A program made the translations under genes and the position numbers. The notes under the pieces were generated by a model, which had not been told where the DNA came from, did not search any database, and saw nothing but the letters and a program-made list of their open reading frames with translations. A stretch of DNA of 61,787 bases from NCBI GenBank assembly GCA_024408105.1, contig JAKSVG010000005.1, positions 1 through 61,787 on the forward strand, written 5' to 3'. Below, piece after piece: positions 37,349 to 44,659 of the stretch. Numbering within the stretch: the stretch's first letter is position 1; each line of letters opens with the position of its first letter. Source of the DNA: Bacilli bacterium. GTDB lineage: Bacteria; Bacillota_I; Bacilli_A; RFN20; CAG-826.

Positions 37349-38842
37349 ATGAAGTCAAACATTCACTCAAATGTTGTTATCAATCTAATTAGAACAATTG
37401 CGATGACTCTCCTTTCATTCATCACATTTCCTTTTGTTTGTAGAATATTGGGCGACTCTGCATTAGGTACATTTACCTGGGTTAGCTCATTTATATATTA
37501 CTTCATAATTCTTTCAAAAATATCGATTCCCAATATAGCAGTAAGAGAATGTGCAAAAGTAAAAGATGACCCAGAAAAGCTATCGATGAAAATTCAGGAA
37601 TTTTTCATTTTGCAGGCAATTATGACAATCATTTCATTTGGATTAATGTGCGCTATCGTTTTTTCAGTTCCGTCATTAAAAGATGGAAATATTCAAAATT
37701 TAATATTTATTCTTTCTATCAATTTTCTTGCTAGTGTTTTTGCCTTTGAATGGGTGTTCACTGCTCTAGAAAAACAGACATACCTTGCAATTAGATCAAT
37801 TATTATCTTGGCCTTTGTCGATATTTTAATTTTTACGATGGTTAAATATAAAGAACGTCTTGCTCTTTATACATTTTTAACAACGCTTGTGACTCTATTA
37901 ACCGTTGTTTCTAACTTAATATATCTTCCCCGATTAATTAAATTCAAAAAAGTTGGTCGATATAATTTTAAGCAATATATTCCGGAATTATTAATGCTAT
38001 TTGTAATATCCTTTGCTTTAGCAATATACGCAAAAACGGATTCGTTTATCTTAGGTATAATAGATTCATCAAAAGCGTCTGTTGGTAGTTATTCTGTTGG
38101 TATGAAAGGTGTTGATATAATCATTGGAATAATTATTGCATTAGGCAGTGTTTTTATGCCCAGAGCAAGTTATTATTTCACAAAAAATGACGAGAAAAAC
38201 TATTCAAATCTTAACAAATATTCAACAAATATATGCTTCATAATTGTTATTCCAGCAATTGCTTTAATGGCAACCCTTGCAACTCCAATAACATCTTTGA
38301 TTTCTGGTTCGTATTCTGCTGATTCATATAAAGATGCTTCATTGGTGTTAATTTCACTATGTTCGTTAATGCTTACATATTCATTAACTAACATTATTTA
38401 TACCCAAATATTAATTCCTCAAAAACGAGAAAAAATTTATTTAATTGTTATGCTTTTAGGTGCAGCATTGAATATTGGATTATCTATCTTGTTTGGAACA
38501 GTTATTATGAAAGAAAATCCTGCTATAGGAATTGCCATTGCGACATCATTAACAGACTTATTAATTTTAATTGCCTTGCTTGCTCCAACATGGAAAGACT
38601 CTAAAAATATGATATTCAATCTTAATAACCTAAAAATTATTATTCTAGGAATCGCTATTGGGACATTTAGTTTCTTTGTAGGACCTCTTATATATAATTC
38701 CTTCGTAAATAATCTTTCACTTTCAATGGAAATGGCGAGCTTGTGTGAAATAGGAATCATTCTTGTTGGATCCATTGCCATATATTTAATTGGCTTAATA
38801 CTTTCAAAAGAAAAACTTACTCGCTCAATATTAAGAAAGTAA
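37349..38842 (+). CDS. Polysaccharide flippase (MOP superfamily, Wzx/RfbX type), 497 aa
   Basis: About 14 hydrophobic segments. The N-terminal VINLIRTIAMTLLSFITFPFVCRILGDSALGTFTWVSSFIYYF and the following SIPNIAVRECAKVK are typical of Wzx-like lipid-linked oligosaccharide flippases. It would turn over undecaprenyl-linked repeat units made by the adjacent glycosyltransferases. The open frame extends 21 codons upstream through a terminator hairpin; ATG 37349 is preferred because the product then begins at the usual MKSNIHSN-type head and the TATACT is 7 bases away. Confidence 0.9.
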   Translation: MKSNIHSNVVINLIRTIAMTLLSFITFPFVCRILGDSALGTFTWVSSFIYYFIILSKISIPNIAVRECAKVKDDPEKLSMKIQEFFILQAIMTIISFGLMCAIVFSVPSLKDGNIQNLIFILSINFLASVFAFEWVFTALEKQTYLAIRSIIILAFVDILIFTMVKYKERLALYTFLTTLVTLLTVVSNLIYLPRLIKFKKVGRYNFKQYIPELLMLFVISFALAIYAKTDSFILGIIDSSKASVGSYSVGMKGVDIIIGIIIALGSVFMPRASYYFTKNDEKNYSNLNKYSTNICFIIVIPAIALMATLATPITSLISGSYSADSYKDASLVLISLCSLMLTYSLTNIIYTQILIPQKREKIYLIVMLLGAALNIGLSILFGTVIMKENPAIGIAIATSLTDLLILIALLAPTWKDSKNMIFNLNNLKIIILGIAIGTFSFFVGPLIYNSFVNNLSLSMEMASLCEIGIILVGSIAIYLIGLILSKEKLTRSILRK

Positions 38843-38871
38843 GTTAAGAATATTGTTTCAAAGCTATATCT

Positions 38872-39666
38872 CTAATTTTCGCCTTTACATATTTTTAGAA
38901 GATTTTCATATAAGGCTAATCTAGTTAACAGTCCAACTCCTCCTGGAACAGGGGTTTGAAGTTTAACAGGAAGATTATTAATACAATCTCCTTTTAATCC
39001 GTCCTCATCTCTATTTATTCCAACATCAATAATAACGGCGTCTTTTTTAAATTTAAATTTATCGTCAATAAGATGCTTTTTACCAACTGCAACAACAATA
39101 ATATCTGCATTTTCAAGATATCTATGCATATCAGCAAAAGAGGTTTTTGAATGAAGCACAGTGACATTTGCGCTTCTAGAAAGAAGAAGTTTTGCCATTG
39201 GTTTGCCAACTATGTTACTTCTTCCTATTACCACCGCATTTTTACCTAGCAAATCAATATGCTCATGATCAAGGTAATTCATAATGCCTTGTGGAGTACA
39301 TGGATTGAGTTTTGATAATGGATGAAAACCATCAACATCTTTCTTTGGAGAAATCGCAAGTTTAACTGATTCTTCATCAATTTGTTTAGGTAACGGCATC
39401 TGAACAATAAAACCAGTAACACTGTCATCTTTGTTTAATTTATCGATTTCATTTAATAAATTTTCATGACTAAAATCTAAAGGAAATTTTCTTAATTCCA
39501 CATTAACACCTAATTCAGATCCGTCTTTAAGTTTGCCTCTAATATATGCTTCACTTGCAGGGTCTTCGTTCATTTGAACGATAACAAATTTTGAGACAGA
39601 TTTAAATTTAGCAAATTCTACCTTAAGTTCTTCTTTTCTTGTTTTTACAAAATCTTTAATAGTCAT
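38872..39666 (-). CDS. folD: Methylenetetrahydrofolate dehydrogenase/cyclohydrolase, 264 aa
   Basis: Bifunctional enzyme turning methylene-THF into formyl-THF. Seen: EDPASEAYIRGKLKDG with the catalytic Tyr and Lys, GFIVQMPLPKQI, KDVDGFHPLS, CTPQGIMNYL, the NADP loop VIGRSNIVGKPMAKLLL, and PVPGGVGLLTRLAL. At 264 aa it is about 20 residues shorter than most. An extended -10, TGG-TAAAAT (39681-39673), ends 6 bases before the ATG with no ribosome binding site. No terminator is visible after its stop. Confidence 0.95.
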   Translation of the reverse strand: MTIKDFVKTRKEELKVEFAKFKSVSKFVIVQMNEDPASEAYIRGKLKDGSELGVNVELRKFPLDFSHENLLNEIDKLNKDDSVTGFIVQMPLPKQIDEESVKLAISPKKDVDGFHPLSKLNPCTPQGIMNYLDHEHIDLLGKNAVVIGRSNIVGKPMAKLLLSRSANVTVLHSKTSFADMHRYLENADIIVVAVGKKHLIDDKFKFKKDAVIIDVGINRDEDGLKGDCINNLPVKLQTPVPGGVGLLTRLALYENLLKICKGEN

Positions 39667-39672
39667 GATACT

Positions 39673-39696
39673 ATTTTACCAAATATTATTTATAAT
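39673..39696. promoter_or_regulatory. Back-to-back promoters for folD (-) and nrdG (+)
   Basis: Minus: TGG-TAAAAT, 39681-39673. Plus: TATAAT, 39691-39696, which is 6 bases before ATG 39703. The two ATGs are only 36 bases apart, so there is no room for leaders. Confidence 0.6.
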
Positions 39697-39702
39697 AGAA
39701 TC

Positions 39703-40386
39703 ATGGATTTTGTGGGTCTAGACAAATTTTCACTTCTTGACTATGACGAAATGGTCTCGGTGGTTCTTTTTGCACCTAATTGTAACTTTAGATGCCCTTT
39801 TTGCCATAATATTGAAACTGTTGTTGACGCAAAGGAAAGAATACCTTTTGAAGAAATAATTGATTATCTTAAATCTCGTTCTAATTTAATTGACGCTGTT
39901 GTCATATCTGGAGGCGAACCTACATTAATGAATGATCTAAAAGATAAGATAATAAAAATTAGAGAATTGGGATACAAAATAAAATTAGATACAAATGGTT
40001 CGAATCCTTTATTACTTAAAGATTTGATAGAATCTAAACTCGTTGATTATGTAGCGATGGATATTAAAAATTCATTGAGCAAATACGATATTACATCTGG
40101 GGTAAAGGGTAATTTTAATTTAGTTAAAGAATCAGTTGAAATTCTTAAAAATAATAAAGTTGATTATGAGTTTAGAACAACTTTAGTAGAAGAATTCCAC
40201 AACGATGAATCTATAAAAGAAATGGCAAAGATGCTTAAAGGTGCAAAGAAATTATTTTTGCAAAAATATGTTTATCGTGAGGGAGTCATAAATAAAAGCC
40301 TTCACCCAGTTGATGAGGCAAAGGCTAATTCATTTAAAAAGATTCTTTTATCTTCGATTGACGCTGTTGAACTACGTGGTTATTAA
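39703..40386 (+). CDS. nrdG: Anaerobic ribonucleotide reductase activating enzyme (radical SAM), 227 aa
   Basis: Makes the glycyl radical on NrdD using S-adenosylmethionine. The [4Fe-4S] motif is CNFRCPFCHN (CxxxCxxC, about residues 25-34), then VVISGGEPTLM (SAM-binding GGE) and LDTNGSNP. Length and sequence style fit the longer NrdG2-like activators (about 190-230 aa) better than classic NrdG (about 155 aa). It lies next to, but on the opposite strand from, trxB-nrdD; its stop overlaps the trxB stop by 3 bases. Probably leaderless. Confidence 0.88.
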   Translation: MDFVGLDKFSLLDYDEMVSVVLFAPNCNFRCPFCHNIETVVDAKERIPFEEIIDYLKSRSNLIDAVVISGGEPTLMNDLKDKIIKIRELGYKIKLDTNGSNPLLLKDLIESKLVDYVAMDIKNSLSKYDITSGVKGNFNLVKESVEILKNNKVDYEFRTTLVEEFHNDESIKEMAKMLKGAKKLFLQKYVYREGVINKSLHPVDEAKANSFKKILLSSIDAVELRGY

Positions 40387-41288
40387 GAAAGATATTTAAT
40401 TATAGATAAGGCGGCAATCGCTCCATCATTACAAGCTGTAACGAGTTGGCGAACGCCTTTTTTTCTTGTGTCGCCAACAGCGTATAATCCTGGCGTTTTT
40501 GTTTCCATGTCTTCATTTGTAATTACATATCCCTTGTCTAAGACAAGAAGATCAGCAAATCTATCATTTTGAGGTATTTGCCCTATACAAATAAAGACAT
40601 TGTCGGTTTGATATTCTCTTTTATTTTTGTCAATTGTATTTTCAAATACTAGACCAGTTAATTTATCTTCGCCTTTGTATTCCAATAAATTCATATTATG
40701 TGTTACAAAAATCTTAGAATTTGCTTTTACTTTATCTATTAGAATTTGATCGCCGAAGAAATGGTCAAATAATGTAAACATATGAACTTTTGTGCAATAG
40801 TCGGTAAGAAGAATTGCATACTGCATAGCAGTGTTTGCATCGCCAATTAAATATGCTTCTTTTCCTTTTAGCATTGGCCCATCACAAACTGCACAAAAAG
40901 AAATTCCGTTGCCTATAAAATCATCTTCCCTAGGAAGATTCATTAATCGGTGTTTAACACCGTTAGCAAGAACAACCGTCTTTGATTGATACTCATTATA
41001 GTTGGTTGTAACAAGAAATATACCGTTTTCATCTTTTTTGATAGATTCAACATCTTCTAATTCAAAAGATGCACCTAAATCAACGATTTGTTGAAACAAA
41101 TGATCAGAAAAATCTAACCCAGAAATTTCTTTAATGGAAGGGAAATTTTCCACCTTAGGTGAATTAGCAATTTGACCACCAAAGTTTTCTTTTTCTAAAA
41201 CAAGAACACTTTTATTATTTCTAAGAAGGTACAAGGCAGCGCTCATACCTGAAGCGCCACCGCCAACTATAATTGAATCATAAATCAT
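40383..41288 (-). CDS. trxB: Thioredoxin reductase-like protein lacking NADPH motifs, 301 aa
   Basis: The FAD fold is intact: SIIVGGGASGMSAALYLL, GGQIANSPKVENFP, and the C-terminal AVGDTRKKGVRQLVTACNDGAIAA. The redox pair is CAVCDG (Cys132 and Cys135). The second Rossmann motif, normally GGGxSA, reads LIGDANTAMQ (147-156), and the 2'-phosphate motif HRRxxFRA reads TLFDHFFGD (172-180). Both NADPH-binding signatures are therefore lost. Ferredoxin-dependent flavin thioredoxin reductases of clostridia show the same kind of loss. Its start is 1 base after the nrdD stop, so it should serve the redoxin domain fused to NrdD. Confidence 0.85.
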   Translation of the reverse strand: MIYDSIIVGGGASGMSAALYLLRNNKSVLVLEKENFGGQIANSPKVENFPSIKEISGLDFSDHLFQQIVDLGASFELEDVESIKKDENGIFLVTTNYNEYQSKTVVLANGVKHRLMNLPREDDFIGNGISFCAVCDGPMLKGKEAYLIGDANTAMQYAILLTDYCTKVHMFTLFDHFFGDQILIDKVKANSKIFVTHNMNLLEYKGEDKLTGLVFENTIDKNKREYQTDNVFICIGQIPQNDRFADLLVLDKGYVITNEDMETKTPGLYAVGDTRKKGVRQLVTACNDGAIAALSIIKYLS

Positions 41289-41289
41289 A

Positions 41290-43662
41290 TTAATTTAAAC
41301 TTTCGATATATCCCTTGATATTAGATGCATTCTCAAATAATTTAATGCCTTCATTAGAAGGAACTACCAACGTAGGGGCCTTTTTAATGTTGTATTTTTT
41401 AGTCATTTCAATTTGATCTTCTGCATCAACAAATGTGTATTTAATTCCTGCTTTTTCCAAAAGCATTTTTGCCATCTTACAATTTGGGCATGTTTTGGTT
41501 CCAAAGAGTAAAACTTCGTTTAATGACTCATCAGAATTTTCTTTTTCTAAACATGTGCATTCTTGTGAATGAACTTCATGTGTTAGATGAGAATTTTTAA
41601 TGTCGTACTCTTTACGATTGTTATATTCTTCAGTTTTGCCATCGTTCCAGTTTTGAATTGGACGGTAATAACCAGTAATACGACTATATACTTCTGTTTT
41701 TGAACCACATTTTGGACAAACAAATTGTTCACCATCAAGATAACCATGCTCTTTACATACGGAATAAGTAGGTGACATTGTATAGTATGGAATATGATAA
41801 TTCTCAGCAATCTTTCTAACTAGATTCATACATGATTTGTATGATGGAAGTTTTTGGCCTAAGAAAGCATGGAAAACAGTACCTGATGTATAAAGAGTTT
41901 GCAATCCATCTTGGATATCAAGTGCTTTAAAGATATCATCAGTAAAGCTAACTGGAAGATGAGATGAATTTGTGTAATATGGCGTATGTCCTTGCTCACT
42001 TGCTGTAATAATATCTGGATATTTAGCCTTATCGTGTTTTGCTAAACGATATGATGTTGATTCGGCAGGTGTAGCTTCAAGGTTATATAAATCGCCATAA
42101 AGTTCTTGGTAATCTGATAATCTTTCACGCATATGATTCAAGACAGCTTTTGTAAATTCAATAGCTTCTGGATTTGTTAAATCTTTTTTAATCCAGCGAG
42201 CATTTAAGCATGCTTCATTCATACCAACTAATCCAATCGTGGAGAAGTGATTATTAAATGTTCCTAAATAACGTTTTGTATATGGATATAATCCTGCTTC
42301 AAGCAAAGCAGTAATTGTATTTCTTTTAACTTTTAATGAGCGGGCAGATATATCCATGATTTTATCAAGTCTAGAATAGAAATCAGCTTCATCGGTTGCT
42401 AAATATGCGATACGTGGCATGTTAATAGTAACAACACCAACAGAGCCTGTAGATTCACCAGAGCCAAAGAAACCACCCGATTTCTTTCTTAATTCACGTA
42501 AGTCAAGACGAAGTCTGCAACACATACTTCTAACATCACTTGGCTCCATATCTGAGTTAATATAGTTTGAGAAATATGGAGTTCCATATTTAGCTGTCAT
42601 TGTGAACAACAATTTATTATTTTCAGATTCAGACCAATCAAATGTTTTGGTGATTGAATAGGTTGGAATAGGATATTGGAATCCGCGTCCATTTGCGTCA
42701 CCTTCAATCATAACCTCAATAAAGGCTTTATTAACCATAGCCATTTCTTTAGTACAATCCTTGTACTTAAAGTTCATTTCTTTTCCACCAACAATACAAT
42801 TGAGCTCAGCCATATCATTAGGTACGGTCCAATCTAATGTGATGTTTGTAAATGGAGCTTGTGTTCCCCATCTTGATGGAGTGTTAACACCATAGATAAA
42901 TGATTGAATGCATTGTTTAACTTCTTTATAAGTGAGATTATCAACTCTAACAAATGGAGCAAGATATGTATCAAAAGATGAAAATGCCTGTGCACCAGCC
43001 CATTCATTTTGCATAATGCCAAGAAAGTTCACCATTTGATTGCACAAAGTTGAAAGGTGGTTTGCTGGTGATGATGTTATCTTTCCGGGAACACCACCCA
43101 ACCCTTCTTGAATGAGTTGCTTTAATGACCAACCAGCACAATAGCCTGTAAGCATTGATAAATCATGAATATGAATATCAGCATTTCTATGAGCGTTTGA
43201 AATTTCTTGATCATAGATTTCGCTTAACCAATAGTTAGCAGTAACTGCACCACTATTAGAAAGGATTAAACCACCAACAGAGTATGTAACAGTTGAATTT
43301 TCTTTAACTCTCCAGTCATTTATTTTCAAATAATTATCAATAACATTTTTATAGTCAATATTTGTTTCCTTAAGTTGTCGTAGATTTTCGTGTTGTTTAC
43401 GATAAATCATATAACTACGAGCAACATCAATGTATCCTGCTTGAATTAAAACAACTTCAACAGCATCTTGGATATCTTCAATTTCAATTGAATCTTGCTT
43501 AATTTTGCTGTTAAATTCAGCAGTAGTTCTTAAAGCAAGCATTTGTATAATGTCAGTATTATAAAATTTGTGTTCCGCCATAAAGGCTCTTTCAATTGCA
43601 CTTTCAATTTTTGCAATATTGAATTCTTCAAGGGAACCATCACGTTTTTTTACTGTTAGCAT
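41290..43662 (-). CDS. nrdD: Anaerobic ribonucleoside-triphosphate reductase with fused glutaredoxin domain, 790 aa
   Basis: Class III RNR. Order: ATP-cone (1-90, VKKRDGSLEEFNIAKIESAI); the ten-stranded barrel with DIHIHDLSMLTGYCAGWSL, NITLDWTVP, SMCCRLRLDLRELRKKSGGFFGSGESTGSVGVV; a zinc site (VCKEHGYL then VCPKCG); and the glycyl radical motif SRITGYYRP. Beyond the usual end (about 700) lies a complete redoxin domain, EVLLFGTKTCPNCKMAK with CPNC, a VDAEDQIEM strand and APTLVVPSNEG with the cis-Pro. AGGAG lies 7 bases before the ATG. Confidence 0.95.
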   Translation of the reverse strand: MLTVKKRDGSLEEFNIAKIESAIERAFMAEHKFYNTDIIQMLALRTTAEFNSKIKQDSIEIEDIQDAVEVVLIQAGYIDVARSYMIYRKQHENLRQLKETNIDYKNVIDNYLKINDWRVKENSTVTYSVGGLILSNSGAVTANYWLSEIYDQEISNAHRNADIHIHDLSMLTGYCAGWSLKQLIQEGLGGVPGKITSSPANHLSTLCNQMVNFLGIMQNEWAGAQAFSSFDTYLAPFVRVDNLTYKEVKQCIQSFIYGVNTPSRWGTQAPFTNITLDWTVPNDMAELNCIVGGKEMNFKYKDCTKEMAMVNKAFIEVMIEGDANGRGFQYPIPTYSITKTFDWSESENNKLLFTMTAKYGTPYFSNYINSDMEPSDVRSMCCRLRLDLRELRKKSGGFFGSGESTGSVGVVTINMPRIAYLATDEADFYSRLDKIMDISARSLKVKRNTITALLEAGLYPYTKRYLGTFNNHFSTIGLVGMNEACLNARWIKKDLTNPEAIEFTKAVLNHMRERLSDYQELYGDLYNLEATPAESTSYRLAKHDKAKYPDIITASEQGHTPYYTNSSHLPVSFTDDIFKALDIQDGLQTLYTSGTVFHAFLGQKLPSYKSCMNLVRKIAENYHIPYYTMSPTYSVCKEHGYLDGEQFVCPKCGSKTEVYSRITGYYRPIQNWNDGKTEEYNNRKEYDIKNSHLTHEVHSQECTCLEKENSDESLNEVLLFGTKTCPNCKMAKMLLEKAGIKYTFVDAEDQIEMTKKYNIKKAPTLVVPSNEGIKLFENASNIKGYIESLN

Positions 43663-43809
43663 AATTATTACTCCTAAAAATTAGTTAAACTTTATCCTAA
43701 AGTTTACTATACTCAATTTTATTAATGATTTGAGTGTGCATTTATTATACATAAAATTATTATCATATAATATATGAATATTCGAAAAGTTGTACACTGT
43801 ATATATTTT
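43663..43809 (-). promoter_or_regulatory. nrdD promoter, leader hairpins and NrdR-like boxes
   Basis: TATAAT at 43749-43744 predicts a leader of about 75 nt holding CTCAA/TTGAG and AAACTTTA/TAAAGTTT hairpins. Upstream, the perfect inverted repeat TCATAT-AAT-ATATGA (43763-43777) overlaps the -35 region, and ACACTGTATATATTTT (43794-43809) matches 13 of 16 positions of the NrdR box as I remember it. Their centres are about 31.5 bases apart, the usual NrdR box spacing. Confidence 0.4.
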
Positions 43810-43865
43810 TGTAAGTTTTAATTGATAAATTCGAGACGAGAATGGGTTCACTCATAATAAAATAA

Positions 43866-43891
43866 AGAAAGCATAAGTTTCTTGCTTTTTT
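43866..43891 (-). terminator. Possible terminator after the thioesterase gene
   Basis: AAGC-AT-AAG and CTT-GCTT form a bulged hairpin with T-rich flanks on both strands. The rest of 43810-43933 shows no gene-like signal beyond a 9-codon ORF. Confidence 0.35.
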
Positions 43892-43933
43892 GCACGTAAT
43901 AATAAAAGGAATATGCAAGATGGCTAAAAGAAA

Positions 43934-44659
43934 TTATTGCTTTCTTTGAATATAAATAATTTTTGCGTTAAAAATTTGACGATCTTTTGTCTTTCCTGAA
44001 ACATATTCAACGTCATTTTGAATATTGTTTGAAAGAATAAGTTCTTCGCCACTTAATAATTCATGTTCATAATTAATGTCAAAATGTTTAATTTGTTTAT
44101 CCTTAAAAAAGGCAAAATCATGGCAATCAATGACATAATTAATATAACTTGTGTTATTAATATGACCATTTAAATCAGTATCAGAATATGTTGAGACACG
44201 CTTATTGCACTCAAATAGTTCTATTGGGGGATTAATTTTTTGAGGAAGCTTTTCTTCATCATCTATATGTTCATGAGGAAGCACATCTCCTCCAAATGGA
44301 TTCATATTTATATTGTGGTTATCCATGTTTAGAACAACCCATGTCGAGCTTGCTTTAATAACAATTTCGCCAGAGAGTGTTTCAATTTGAAAAAATCTTG
44401 GAAAAATAAATTTCATATCTTTTCCTGGATATGTTTTCACTACAAGAGTTTCCAAGAATTTGGGCATTCTAATAATATCGACAGAATATCTTGTAATAAC
44501 CCAAAACATTCCTTTATCTATAGTCTTTTCTCTTCCAATGCCAAGTTTTTCGGCGTGCTCTGTGGCAATGTCTTGCATAAACTTGAACAAACTTGAAAGA
44601 CGTAAATCCAAAAATGGATCTACGTCACTTGGTCCTACAAAATATTGCTTTTCAAGCAT
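43934..44659 (-). CDS. Acyl-ACP thioesterase (FatA/FatB type), 241 aa
   Basis: Hydrolyses acyl-ACP to release fatty acids. Two hot-dog domains: the first begins EKQYFVGPSDVDPFLDLRLSSLFKFMQDIATEHAEKLGIG, with MFWVITRYSVDIIRMP and SSTWVVLNMD; the second begins STYSDTDLNGHINNTSYINYV, which holds the Asn and His of the catalytic set. Length matches bacterial members (about 240-250). It overlaps the BspA-like gene by 8 bases and is last in the seven-gene oppA-led run, so it is translationally coupled to a surface protein gene. Confidence 0.9.
   Translation of the reverse strand: MLEKQYFVGPSDVDPFLDLRLSSLFKFMQDIATEHAEKLGIGREKTIDKGMFWVITRYSVDIIRMPKFLETLVVKTYPGKDMKFIFPRFFQIETLSGEIVIKASSTWVVLNMDNHNINMNPFGGDVLPHEHIDDEEKLPQKINPPIELFECNKRVSTYSDTDLNGHINNTSYINYVIDCHDFAFFKDKQIKHFDINYEHELLSGEELILSNNIQNDVEYVSGKTKDRQIFNAKIIYIQRKQ

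Noticed and set aside
43920-43949. Nine-codon ORF (MAKRNYCFL) with AAAGGA upstream, plus strand
   Set aside because: Too short, antisense to the end of the thioesterase gene, and inside a region explained by a terminator hairpin.
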